Shown in pieces: positions 18,863 to 27,773 of a DNA stretch of 64,000 nucleotides. The position numbers were made by a program, and so were the translations under genes. Within the stretch, counting starts at the first letter, position 1, and each line of letters begins with the position of its first letter. Under the pieces are notes generated by a model. That model had not been told where the DNA came from. It was given only the letters and a program-made list of their open reading frames with translations, and searched no databases. Source of the DNA: CAVTYH01 sp963738835 (GTDB lineage Bacteria > Planctomycetota > Planctomycetia > Pirellulales > JADZDJ01); NCBI GenBank assembly GCA_963738835.1, contig CAVTYH010000004.1, positions 154,388-218,387 on the forward strand, given 5' to 3'.

Positions 18863-19960
18863 ATGTTTGTACGCACTGCGCGTTTGGTAATTTTGGCGAT
18901 GACAGCCGCGACCGCCGTGTTCAGCACGATCGGTGCAGACGACGCTATGGCGCAAGTTCCGCTCCGGAGTAGTGCGCCGGGGACAGGTGCAGTGCGGCAG
19001 TCGAATCCAAATGCGAACGGGAACGGAGTAGTGCCAGCCCAACAAGCCCAGCAGGTCGTGCCTCAGAATGGCGGAGCGATGCTGCCCAACGGCCAGCAAG
19101 TTCCACCGCAGAATCTACAGTTGCCTCCACCGTTTATGCTGACTCCGCAGCAGCAAGCTCAGTTGGACGAACTGCTCACGAAATGGGAAAAGAAGAACGA
19201 CGAAATCAAACTGTTCAAATGCAGTTTCTATCGTTGGGAGTACGACCCGGCGTTCATCAACAATCCGAAACAGACAAAGGCCGAAGCCAGCGGTGAAGTC
19301 GAATACGCAGCACCCGACAAGGGCCTGTTTCACGATTTGCAAACATGGGATTGCGTGCCGAACCAACAAGGCAAGTTTGACAAAGTCCAAGCCGAGCAAG
19401 GCATGTATTGGACCTGCGACGGCAATTCGGTATATGAAGTCGATCCCAAGCGAAAAGTGATCACCGAAAAGCCATTGCCGCCACAGCTACGAGGCAAAGC
19501 CATCAGCGAAGGGCCGCTGCCGTTCGTTTTCGGGGCCAAAGCCGGCGCATTAAAGGCACGCTATTACCTGCGCATTGTCGAAGATGCAAACCTGGCCCAG
19601 AACAACCAGGTTTTGTTGGAAGCGTATCCGAAGTGGCAAAAGGATGCGGGAAACTTCTCCCATGTGGAATTGATTCTCGACGCGAAAGAGCTCTTGCCGG
19701 TCGCCCTTCAGGTTTTCAATCCCGGCGCGAATCTTCAGCAACAATCGCGGACCGTGATCAAGTTCGATCATCTGTCGATCAATAAAACCTGGGACAAGCT
19801 GCAAAATCTGTTTAATGATTTCTCGAAGCCGAATATCCTCGGCTATACGCATCAGGTGGAACCAACCCCTATGCCGCCGCCAGCCAATCCACCGCAACTA
19901 ACCAACGGCGCCAAAGACAGCATGGATCAAGCGCAACGTCCCCAGGCTCTAAAACGCTAA
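18863..19960 (+). CDS. TIGR03009 family secreted protein
   Basis: 365 residues with a signal peptide (ARLVILAMTAATAVFST) and a Gln/Pro/Asn-rich region to about residue 95, followed by the conserved domain: LDELLTKWEKKNDEIKLFKC, FYRWEYDPAF, GEVEYAAPDKGLF and WTCDGNSVYEVDPKRKVI. This matches my memory of TIGR03009, a planctomycete-restricted family that resembles LolA-type outer-membrane lipoprotein carriers. Function is unknown. The presence of this family is one of the strongest lineage markers in the window. Confidence 0.82.
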   Translation: MFVRTARLVILAMTAATAVFSTIGADDAMAQVPLRSSAPGTGAVRQSNPNANGNGVVPAQQAQQVVPQNGGAMLPNGQQVPPQNLQLPPPFMLTPQQQAQLDELLTKWEKKNDEIKLFKCSFYRWEYDPAFINNPKQTKAEASGEVEYAAPDKGLFHDLQTWDCVPNQQGKFDKVQAEQGMYWTCDGNSVYEVDPKRKVITEKPLPPQLRGKAISEGPLPFVFGAKAGALKARYYLRIVEDANLAQNNQVLLEAYPKWQKDAGNFSHVELILDAKELLPVALQVFNPGANLQQQSRTVIKFDHLSINKTWDKLQNLFNDFSKPNILGYTHQVEPTPMPPPANPPQLTNGAKDSMDQAQRPQALKR

Positions 19961-20178
19961 CGCAACTTTTCTGCATGCGGAAGTTGTTACGGCAGCATCG
20001 CTTGGGATGATTGGCCGCCTATGGCAAATCATGCCGGTGATTTGACTCGTCTTGGCGGGCATCTATAATCGGTCGTGTAATTATTGACTGTGCAACAGCT
20101 TGCGCAGTTTTCCACGGACCGGGATTTGGCTGCTATGGCGTCTGTCAAACGTGCCCTGAGCGCGCCCGACGGAGCGGC

Positions 20179-22413
20179 GTGCGGCGTATCTTTTGGCTCT
20201 GCCTTGTGGCGTTAGGCCTGTCGAGCGGTGCTGCTCAGACACTTCTGATCGGACGCGCAGAAGATAATCCACAGCCGGGAAAGCCCTCCGAACAGCCGGC
20301 CGCCACGACCGGGAAGAATGATCAACCGGCCGGCCCCGTTCAACAAGCCCATGGGAATTTGATTCGCATCAATTTGCCGATTACCGATGATGTTGAAGCC
20401 AAAGTTCGCGCCGGCGTCACGCGCCTGCTGGGCACCGTGCCCCCTGGTGGTCCCCGGCCCGTGCTCATTCTGGAGCTGTTCACGGGGCAAACCGAAGGGG
20501 GCGTGGGAAGCAAATTCTCGCGAGCGATGGATCTCGCCAAGTATCTCACCAGCTCCGATATGGCGCGTGTGAAGACCGTGGCGTATATCCCCAAGACGAT
20601 CAAGGGCCACGCCGTGCTGGTGGCAATGGCCTGCGAAGAAATCGTCATGGCCCCCGATGCCGAAATTGGCGACGCCGGCATCGACGAACAAGTAATTGGC
20701 CCTACGATTCGCAGCGGCTACAAAGAAATCTCCGACGCTCGCAGCACCATCCCGTCCGCAATTGCCTTGGGAATGCTCGATCGCGATCTCAAAGTGCTCA
20801 AAGTAACGACCGAAGTCGGCACTGAATACGTGCTGGAAGACGGCCTGGCGGAATTGGAAAAACGGCGGCTGGTGCAGTCCATAGAGGAACTCCGTCCCCG
20901 TCCGCTGTTGGTCGATGGCCAGCGCGCCCGGCAGGATTTGGGCTTCGTAAGTTATTTGGTTAGCGGACCGCAAGAGGTTGCGCAGGCATTGCACTTACCG
21001 CTGACAGCTATGCAAGATAATCCCGCCTTGGCTGGCGGCTGGCGGCCGGTACAAGTGAACATCAAAAGGCCGATCACCACCAAAGATATCAACATCGTGC
21101 AGCGGAAAATCGAAGACCAGATTCGCGACAACGACGTGAACTTTGTTGTGCTGTGGATCGATTCCAGCGGCGGTTCGTACATCGATAGTTTACGGCTGGC
21201 AGCGTTTCTTTCGCGGCAAGACCCTGCCCGTGTGCGCACCGTGGCGTTTATTCCCGATCATGCCCGTGGCGATGCGGCATTGATTGCGCTGGCCTGCGAT
21301 CAAATCGTAATGCGGCCCGACGCGGTGATTGGCGGTGACGGCGCCGACGCCTTGAGAAACGAGAAAGATATTGAACTGGCGGTGCGGTCGGTCCGCGACG
21401 CCATTAAAGAAGATAAATTGCGCAGCTGGTCGGTGCCGGCGGCCATGGTCGACCCGCAGCTAAAAGTGTATCGCTACACGCAAAAAGCAACTGGCCTCAC
21501 AGCTTATTTCTGTGAGGAAGAAGCCGCTCAGCAGGCCGATCCAGGTTCCTGGATCAAAGGCGATCTGGTGACCAGCGACAACGGCCTGCTGCGGTTGGAC
21601 GGACGCAAAGCGGAACAGCTCGGACTGGCGTGGAAGTTGGTCGATAACTTCAATGAATTCAAACAAGCCTACGGTCTGGAAAAAGACCCCGGCTTGGTGG
21701 AGCCCGGTTGGGCCGATCATTTGATTACAGCCCTGGCTTCCGACGGCGCGCGAATGTTCTTGTTGATTCTCGGCTTTGCCGGATTGTACTTGGAAGTGAA
21801 CACGCCAGGCATCGGCATCGGCAGCTTTGTCGCTTTGCTTGCGTTCTTGCTTTATTTCTGGGCACAGCACCTGCAAGGTACGGCCGAGGTGCTGGAAGTG
21901 ATGCTGTTTCTGGCCGGCATGGTGTGCGTTGCCCTGGAGATTTTTGTGATACCAGGCTTCGGCATTTTCGGCCTCGGCGGCGGGCTCTTGATCATTTCTT
22001 CACTGATTCTCGCCAGCCAGACGTTCATTATTCCGGCCAACGGTTATCAGTTGGAACAGATGCGAAATACGTTTGTGGTTTTGGGCGGCTCTGCGGCGGG
22101 CACGGTTGTGCTGGGAGCGGTCATTCGCCGCTTCTTGCCACATACACCAGTGCTGAATCGCATGATGCTTGCTCCGCCGACCGGCGAAGAACGGGAATTA
22201 TTGGCCCAGCGCGAATCGCTGATCTCGCTAGATCATTTGCTCGGCCAGCATGGCGTCGCCAGCACGCCGCTGATTCTGTCAGGGAAAGCACGTTTTGGCG
22301 ATCAGCTGGTCGATGTCATTGCCGACGGCGAACCCATCGATCGTGGCATGCCAGTCATCGTCACCGATGTCAGTGGCAGCCGGGTGGTTGTGCGGCCTGC
22401 TCGGGAGGCGTAA
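20179..22413 (+). CDS. Large NfeD/ClpP-fold membrane protein with two protease-like repeats
   Basis: Starts at GTG (20179) with GGAG upstream; signal peptide at residues 1-25. Two ClpP/SPPA-like repeats follow: first with VLILELFTGQTEGG and KTVAYIPKTIKGHAVLVAMA (about 138-150), second with FVVLWIDSSGGSYIDSLRLA and RTVAFIPDHARGDAALIALA (about 355-375). The C-terminal half has four membrane helices (MFLLILGFAGLYLEVNTPGI, VMLFLAGMVCVALEIFVIPG) and an NfeD OB-like domain ending SGSRVVVRPA. The serine expected before the AxxA helix of active NfeD proteases is His in repeat 1 and Asp in repeat 2, so catalysis looks lost. It heads an operon with a short NfeD and FloA. Confidence 0.85.
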   Translation: MRRIFWLCLVALGLSSGAAQTLLIGRAEDNPQPGKPSEQPAATTGKNDQPAGPVQQAHGNLIRINLPITDDVEAKVRAGVTRLLGTVPPGGPRPVLILELFTGQTEGGVGSKFSRAMDLAKYLTSSDMARVKTVAYIPKTIKGHAVLVAMACEEIVMAPDAEIGDAGIDEQVIGPTIRSGYKEISDARSTIPSAIALGMLDRDLKVLKVTTEVGTEYVLEDGLAELEKRRLVQSIEELRPRPLLVDGQRARQDLGFVSYLVSGPQEVAQALHLPLTAMQDNPALAGGWRPVQVNIKRPITTKDINIVQRKIEDQIRDNDVNFVVLWIDSSGGSYIDSLRLAAFLSRQDPARVRTVAFIPDHARGDAALIALACDQIVMRPDAVIGGDGADALRNEKDIELAVRSVRDAIKEDKLRSWSVPAAMVDPQLKVYRYTQKATGLTAYFCEEEAAQQADPGSWIKGDLVTSDNGLLRLDGRKAEQLGLAWKLVDNFNEFKQAYGLEKDPGLVEPGWADHLITALASDGARMFLLILGFAGLYLEVNTPGIGIGSFVALLAFLLYFWAQHLQGTAEVLEVMLFLAGMVCVALEIFVIPGFGIFGLGGGLLIISSLILASQTFIIPANGYQLEQMRNTFVVLGGSAAGTVVLGAVIRRFLPHTPVLNRMMLAPPTGEERELLAQRESLISLDHLLGQHGVASTPLILSGKARFGDQLVDVIADGEPIDRGMPVIVTDVSGSRVVVRPAREA

Positions 22414-22551
22414 CGGCAAACGAGGAAACGGTGAACGAGGAGGCTGGCACAGCACTGCCGCATTTACTGTTCATTGTGCATCGTTTATCGTTCATCGTTG
22501 TGGTAACTTGCGATTTCCTGTTGCCCCCGCCTCAGTCCCCTGCGCGCTGCG

Positions 22552-23141
22552 ATGCCTCCGTATTTTTGGTCCGCCATCTTGCTGCTGATCGGCCTGGGGC
22601 TGGTAATGGCCGAGATTTTTGTGCCTTCTGGCGGACTGATTGGTTTTTTGTCGTTCTCGTCAATCGTCGCTGCCATCGTGCTGGCATTCATTAAGAGCGG
22701 CCCGGTGGTGGGCATCCTGTTTTTAATGGTGGCATGCGTGGCAGTGCCGATGGCGCTCGTCGCCGCGTTCCGGTTCTTGCCCGATACCCCCATGGGTAAG
22801 CGGCTGTTGCCTAGCATCCCATCGGCCGAGGAAGTACTGCCTGACAGCGAAGAACGCCGCCGTTTGCGGCAGCTTGTTGGTCGGGTGGTGGCGCGAAATC
22901 GAAAATGCTACCCAGTGGCGCGGTCATGGTCGACGGACAAATCATCGACGCCATGAGTGAAGGTTTACCGATCGAGCCGGAACAGCCGGTGCGCGTGATC
23001 GAAGTCCGCGGGGCAATGGTCGTGGTGCGACCTGTGGATGAATCGGCCGTAGACGAAAAACTGCAAGAATCGACCGAGGACATGCTTTCTCGACCGATCG
23101 AAACGCTGGGGCTCGATCCATTTGACGATCCGCTGGCGTAA
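22552..23141 (+). CDS. Short NfeD family protein, one frameshift
   Basis: MPPYFWSAILLLIGLGLVMA opens a protein with three to four membrane helices (IGFLSFSSIVAAIVLAF, VVGILFLMVACVAVPMALVA). It passes through one indel near 22895-22910 into an OB-like tail, GAVMVDGQIIDAMSEGLPIE and VRVIEVRGAMVVVRPVDE. About 195 residues. Short NfeD proteins accompany flotillins and are thought to scaffold membrane microdomains. It lies 138 bases after the long NfeD and 129 bases before floA on the same strand. Confidence 0.85.
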
Positions 23142-23270
23142 AAGAGCGAAAGCCCACCGATTCCCTTGACACGGCCCAATGGCTTGGTGACACTGCGCTA
23201 GGTGCAAAATCGCCGGGCAAGTCCCGGTGCTTGTATTGAGTTGACGCATTCCGATCTTTTTTTCTTCAAA

Positions 23271-24326
23271 ATGGCTACCGCTTTGATTCTCGCTCTCGAT
23301 CAGCAGTTTACGCAAATCATTACGATCGCCGTGGCATTCGTCATCTTGATCGTGGCGATCGTGGCGTTCGTGGTGTTCGCCCGTTATTTCCGTTTGTGGA
23401 TTCAGTCGGTCACCACCGGCGCGGGTATCGGTATTTTCGATCTGTTGGGCATGACGTTTCGCAAGGTGAATCCCACGGTCATCGTCCGCAGCAAAATCAT
23501 GGCGGTGCAGGCCGGCTTGGGGGAAGACACGGGCATTACCAGCAAGGCGCTGGAAGCCCATTATCTGGCTGGCGGTCGCGTGCCGCTGGTAATTCGGGCC
23601 ATCATTGCGGCCAACAAAGCCAAGACCATTCGGCTCGATTATAAATTGGCCACGGCCATCGATCTGGCAGGTCGTGACATTTTGGAAGCTGTCAAAACCA
23701 GCGTCTATCCCAAGGTGATCGATTGCCCTGCCCGTGGTTCCGGCAAAGATACGCTGGACGCGGTTGCCAAGAACGGCATCCAGTTGAAGGTGAAGGCCCG
23801 CGTTACGGTGCGCACTAATTTGAACCAACTCATCGGCGGAGCAACGGAAGAAACGATCATTGCTCGCGTCGGCGAGGGCATCGTCAGCGCCATCGGCTCT
23901 TCGGAATCGCACATGGATGTGCTCGAAAATCCGGATCGCATTTCAAAGGCGGTGCTGGCGCGTCGGCTCGATTCGCAAACGGCGTTTGAAATTGTGTCGA
24001 TCGACATCGCCGACATCGATGTGGGCGACAACATCGGCGCTCGTTTGCAGGCCGATCGTGCGGAAGCCGACATGCGAGTCGCCCGGGCCAAAGCCGAAGA
24101 ACGCCGGGCCATGGCTGTGGCGCTCGAGCAGGAAAACATCGCCTCGATTGAAGGCGCGCGATCCGAATTGGTCGCCGCCGAAGCCGAAGTGCCCAAGGCG
24201 ATTGCCGCGGCATTCCAAGAAGGCTCGCTGGGGATTCTGGAATACTACAAGCTGCGTAATATTCAAGCGGACACCGACATGCGTCGCAGCATCTCGGGAG
24301 TCAGTGCGACCACCGCTCCGACCTAG
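23271..24326 (+). CDS. floA: Flotillin-like protein FloA
   Basis: 351 residues from ATG 23271. A membrane hairpin spans residues 10-40 (IITIAVAFVILIVAIVAFVVFARYF without polar breaks), followed by the SPFH domain: LLGMTFRKVNPTVIVRSKIM, LEAHYLAGGRVPLVIRAIIA, NGIQLKVKARVTVRTNLNQL and IGGATEETIIARVGEGIVSA. A long helical, Ala/Glu-rich region near 260-320 (ADMRVARAKAEERRAMAVAL) is the oligomerisation coiled coil. FloA builds functional membrane microdomains with NfeD proteins. The gene order NfeD-NfeD-FloA is the expected partnership. Confidence 0.94.
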   Translation: MATALILALDQQFTQIITIAVAFVILIVAIVAFVVFARYFRLWIQSVTTGAGIGIFDLLGMTFRKVNPTVIVRSKIMAVQAGLGEDTGITSKALEAHYLAGGRVPLVIRAIIAANKAKTIRLDYKLATAIDLAGRDILEAVKTSVYPKVIDCPARGSGKDTLDAVAKNGIQLKVKARVTVRTNLNQLIGGATEETIIARVGEGIVSAIGSSESHMDVLENPDRISKAVLARRLDSQTAFEIVSIDIADIDVGDNIGARLQADRAEADMRVARAKAEERRAMAVALEQENIASIEGARSELVAAEAEVPKAIAAAFQEGSLGILEYYKLRNIQADTDMRRSISGVSATTAPT

Positions 24327-24367
24327 TTTGCTTGGAGGAGGCGACTTCCGTCGCCGATGAAACAAGC

Positions 24368-25153
24368 ATGCAAATCATTCTGCTTGCCGTTGGTTGGGAA
24401 GACTTTCTGAAGCTGCTGCCGATTGTGATCGGCGTGCTGTTGTGGGTCATCAGCCATTTCGCCGGGCAGGTGCAACCGAAAATCCCGCCGCAACGCCGGC
24501 CGATGGGTCAGCCGCCACAACCCGGTCCGCCACAGCCAGCCAAAGATTCTTTGCAGGCGGAAATCAACGAGTTCTTGCGTCAAGCTCAGGCCGCGCGCGA
24601 AGGACGATCGTCAAATCAGCCCCAGCGGGATACGGCGCAGCCCACCCAGGTCTCACGACCTCAGCGCGGTCGGTCTTTCCGCCGGGCGGCAGGATCACAG
24701 CCTCGGCGAGGAGCCCGACGAGACGAAACTCGTCCGGTGCCTCGCCCCACTCCAGTTGTGGAAATTGTTGAGCCAACACCTGTCCGGCAGCCGTTGGTCG
24801 AACGTTTGGACACGGAAAAATTTGCCCAGCGGGCGGCGCAATTTAGTCGCATGCAGGAAGAATCGGACACCGAATTCCAAAAGCACATGGATCGCGTGTT
24901 TTCGCACGACGTGAGCACGCTGAAACCGGTTCCGCTGGGTGTCTTTGAAGCCGCCGCCGCCTCGAAAAGAGAAGAAACGGCAACCGCTGCCGCAGCGGCG
25001 AAAGAATCGGCCGGCGGAGCTCAGTCGGCCTATGCCCCGTCCGTCAACCGCAAGCAAGCCAGCGACATTGCGCCGTTTCTGGCCGGTCGCAAGAATATCC
25101 GCGATGCGATCATTCTCAACGAGATTCTCGCTCGCCCCGAAGCGCGGTGGTAG
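24368..25153 (+). CDS. FloA-linked hypothetical protein with one membrane anchor
   Basis: Starts at ATG 24368, 41 bases after floA. Residues 10-30 (FLKLLPIVIGVLLWVISHFA) form a single membrane segment, then a Pro/Gln/Arg-rich low-complexity stretch to about residue 130, and a more ordered C-terminal part (LDTEKFAQRAAQFSRMQEES) ending in IRDAIILNEILARPEARW. I do not recognise a family. Its place suggests it belongs to the FloA/NfeD membrane assembly. The conserved-looking last 25 residues may be a binding motif. Confidence 0.75.
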   Translation: MQIILLAVGWEDFLKLLPIVIGVLLWVISHFAGQVQPKIPPQRRPMGQPPQPGPPQPAKDSLQAEINEFLRQAQAAREGRSSNQPQRDTAQPTQVSRPQRGRSFRRAAGSQPRRGARRDETRPVPRPTPVVEIVEPTPVRQPLVERLDTEKFAQRAAQFSRMQEESDTEFQKHMDRVFSHDVSTLKPVPLGVFEAAAASKREETATAAAAAKESAGGAQSAYAPSVNRKQASDIAPFLAGRKNIRDAIILNEILARPEARW

Positions 25154-25279
25154 AAAAAGGCTACAGGCACACTTTGGCAAGCAGAATCCGGCAGAGCCGC
25201 CGCTTGGCAAGCTGGGCCGGCACCTAGTATCCTCTGACTTCTGCTTTCGGCTTTCTGTCTTCTGCTTTCGAGGTTTTCG

Positions 25280-26197
25280 ATGCCTATTGCTGCCGCCGCT
25301 CCTGGTAAAACTCGTCTCGGTTGGATTGGCACGGGCGTAATGGGGTGCAGCATGTGCTGCCATCTGATGGATCGCGGGTTTGCAATGACCGTGAACAGCC
25401 GCACGAAAGCGAAGGCCGAGGCGCTCATGGCTAAAGGCGCCAAATGGGCCGATTCGCCGAAAGCCGTGGCCGACCAATCCGACGTGGTTTTTACCATCGT
25501 CGGTTTCCCCGCCGATGTGCGCGAAGTGATGCTTGGTCCGCAGGGCACACTAGCCGGAGCCAAGCCAGGCAGCATTCTGGTCGACATGACCACGAGCGAA
25601 CCGTCGTTGGCAGTGGAAATTGCCAATCAATCGAAAGCCAAAAGTGTCTATGCGGTCGATGCTCCGGTTTCCGGCGGTGATGTCGGGGCCCGTGAGGCAC
25701 GGCTCTCGATCATGATCGGCGGCGATAAAGACGTGGTCGAAGCGCTACAGCCCTGCTGGGAAGCAATGGGCAAAACCATCGTCCATCAAGGTCCGCCCTG
25801 TGCAGGCCAGCACACCAAAATGGTGAACCAAGTGCTGATCGCCAGCGGCATGATCGGCGTCTGCGAAGGGCTGTTGTACGGCTACAAAGCCGGTTTGAAT
25901 TTGGAAACCGTCATGCAATCAGTGTCGTCCGGGGCCGCTGGCAGTTGGTCCCTTTCCAACTACGGCCCACGCATGATGGCCGGCAATTTTGATCCCGGCT
26001 TTTTCGTGGAGCATTTCATCAAAGACATGGGCATCGCGCTGGAAGAATCGAAGCGAATGAACCTGGCGATGCCCGGTCTGGCCCTCGCGCACCAGTTGTA
26101 CATCGCGCTGAAAGCCCAAGGGCACGGCCGCGACGGCACGCACTCGTTAATGTTGGCCTTGGCTTCGCTATCGAACATCGATTGGAAGAAACGGTAG
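25280..26197 (+). CDS. NAD(P)-dependent beta-hydroxyacid dehydrogenase
   Basis: 305 residues. Rossmann motif GWIGTGVMGCSMCCHLMDRG at 15-34, substrate-binding VDAPVSGGDVGAREARLSIM near 129, the catalytic Lys in CAGQHTKMVNQVLIASGMIG and a typical C-terminal GIALEESKRMNLAMPGLALA. The family covers 3-hydroxyisobutyrate dehydrogenase, tartronate semialdehyde reductase and glyoxylate/succinic semialdehyde reductase. The motifs do not decide among them. It follows the FloA cluster on the same strand after 126 bases that may carry its own promoter. Confidence 0.88.
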   Translation: MPIAAAAPGKTRLGWIGTGVMGCSMCCHLMDRGFAMTVNSRTKAKAEALMAKGAKWADSPKAVADQSDVVFTIVGFPADVREVMLGPQGTLAGAKPGSILVDMTTSEPSLAVEIANQSKAKSVYAVDAPVSGGDVGAREARLSIMIGGDKDVVEALQPCWEAMGKTIVHQGPPCAGQHTKMVNQVLIASGMIGVCEGLLYGYKAGLNLETVMQSVSSGAAGSWSLSNYGPRMMAGNFDPGFFVEHFIKDMGIALEESKRMNLAMPGLALAHQLYIALKAQGHGRDGTHSLMLALASLSNIDWKKR

Positions 26198-26309
26198 CGA
26201 TGGCGGATTCAATTTCCGTCTTGTCGGTTTCACTCGTCGTGATAGAATCAGCGCCCAATCGAGTTTACAACGCCACTCGCTTACCATCCACATTCAGACG
26301 GAGTTCATC

Positions 26310-26398
26310 GTGGGCGTCAAGAAGACAGGCAAAGGTCGTCGCAAATTAGGCCGCAAGAGTGCCGCATGCGCTCCCGCATTCGCCATCGCAAAGGTTGA
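26310..26398 (+). CDS. Tiny basic protein, ribosome-associated type, one frameshift
   Basis: From GTG 26310, with GGAG six bases upstream, the frame reads VGVKKTGKGRRKLGRK. Adding one base near 26358 it continues CRMRSRIRHRKG and stops at 26396-26398, giving about 30 residues, more than half Lys or Arg. That composition and the KKxRMRxRxRHRK pattern recall the AURKAIP1/COX24-type and other very small ribosomal proteins. Standard gene finders would miss it for length. Assignment is tentative; the strong ribosome site is the best support. Confidence 0.5.
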
Positions 26399-26592
26399 GC
26401 CGTGCAGGCCGCGCCTTTCTATTCGCAATCAAGCTCAGGGAATGCAATGCCCGGGCTTGTTCAAGCGTTAAATTCGCTACCTTCGGCGCAGATTTCCGCC
26501 TGTCGCGTTTGCACATCGCCGCCGGCAAGCTATGGTTGCCTGACCGCAACACCCGGGGCTTCCCGGCATCGTTGCGGCAGGAGAAACCGACC

Positions 26593-26961
26593 ATGTTGCG
26601 CAAACTTCTGATTCCATTGATTCTGCCGATCGTAGCGGCCACGGGCTGTTGCCAGACTCTGGAGCGAATTGAAGTCTGGAAACAACAGACATTCTTCTCG
26701 CCCCCTGCGGCCCTGAGGGCTACCACGACCGATCCGTGTGCGCCGGCCGCAAGCAATTGCACAGCGCCCTGTGGGACGCAGCCGGCGGCCACACCGTACT
26801 ATTCGCAGACCACCACGACGCAAAAGCCCCTGGAATCGACAACGGAGTACGCGACTGGCGAAACAGTCATCAGCGACGAAGCCGTGCCGGCACAATCGGC
26901 CCCGTCTTTAGGCCCGGCCGGTTCACCGGAAGTAATCGATGGCGTTCTGGAACAGCCGTAA
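26593..26961 (+). CDS. Small putative lipoprotein
   Basis: From ATG 26593 with AGGAG nine bases upstream. A hydrophobic leader MLRKLLIPLILPIVAATGCC ends in a lipobox-like AATGC, so the mature protein would begin at Cys 19. The remaining 105 residues are Thr/Pro/Ala-rich with no recognised fold (LERIEVWKQQTFFSPP early, SPEVIDGVLEQP at the end). The longer upstream reading from 26359 is not supported. Its 3' end overlaps the convergent purQ stop by 39 bases. Confidence 0.72.
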   Translation: MLRKLLIPLILPIVAATGCCQTLERIEVWKQQTFFSPPAALRATTTDPCAPAASNCTAPCGTQPAATPYYSQTTTTQKPLESTTEYATGETVISDEAVPAQSAPSLGPAGSPEVIDGVLEQP

Positions 26962-27732
26962 GCCATCGCCCACTTCGCCCCCTCCACCGCGGGTCCAACG
27001 CGGATGCTGCGTGTGGTCGATGTAACGTTCTGGGTGTGGCATGAGCCCAAAAATACGGCCGGTGCTGTCGCACATTCCGGCAACGTTGGCTTGTGCTCCG
27101 TTTGGATTGTCGGGGAAGGGGAGCAGTTCGCTTAAATTCCGCTCGCCGCTGGACTCTCCGTTTGCGCAAGCCGTCAGCGGGGCATATCGCAGTGCAAGCT
27201 GGCTGCGACGATTCAGCTCGACCAAGATCCCCTCATCGCGGGCGACAAACCGCCCTTCACCGTGCGCAATCGGCAAATACATTTCGCGGATGCCGGCCAG
27301 AAACACGCACTTGCTGCCATCGACTGTAAGCCGCACCCAGCGGTCTTCCAAGTGCCCCGATATGTTCCAAGCAAGCGTCGCGGGTGGGCCGTGAACTGGA
27401 TCGTCGTCCAAGAGTAGGCCGCATTTGATCATTGCTTGGAAACCATTGCAGATGCCCAAAATCAATTTACCAGCGGCCTTGAATTCCTGCATCTCCCCAG
27501 CCAAATGATGCTTCAACTGCACTCCGAGGATTTTCCCCGATGCGATATCGTCGCCATAACAAAAACCGCCCGGAATGCAGAGGATTTGAAAGTCGGACAG
27601 CCGCCGCGGCGATTCCAACACCCGGCCGACGTGGATCGTTTCCGCCTGCCCGCCGGTGCGCTTAAACGCATAAGCCGTTTCGACATCGCAGTTGATGCCA
27701 GGCGCTCGCAGGATTAACACTTTGGGTTGCAT
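26923..27732 (-). CDS. purQ: Phosphoribosylformylglycinamidine synthase, glutaminase subunit
   Basis: Start MQPKVLILRAPGINCDVETA at 27732. The amidotransferase nucleophile is in LILGICNGFQAMIKCGLL, with FCYGDDIASGKILG upstream and the catalytic His/Glu in IFGLMPHPERYIDHTQHP. 269 residues, normal for the PurQ type used with separate PurL. It supplies ammonia to PurL for step four of purine synthesis. It follows purL by 41 bases, so the operon runs tyrA-purL-purQ. Confidence 0.93.
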   Translation of the reverse strand: MQPKVLILRAPGINCDVETAYAFKRTGGQAETIHVGRVLESPRRLSDFQILCIPGGFCYGDDIASGKILGVQLKHHLAGEMQEFKAAGKLILGICNGFQAMIKCGLLLDDDPVHGPPATLAWNISGHLEDRWVRLTVDGSKCVFLAGIREMYLPIAHGEGRFVARDEGILVELNRRSQLALRYAPLTACANGESSGERNLSELLPFPDNPNGAQANVAGMCDSTGRIFGLMPHPERYIDHTQHPRWTRGGGGEVGDGLRLFQNAIDYFR

Positions 27733-27773
27733 TTTAGCCGCGTCGCTTGCGACGCGCTTGCGGTTTAGTGCGC

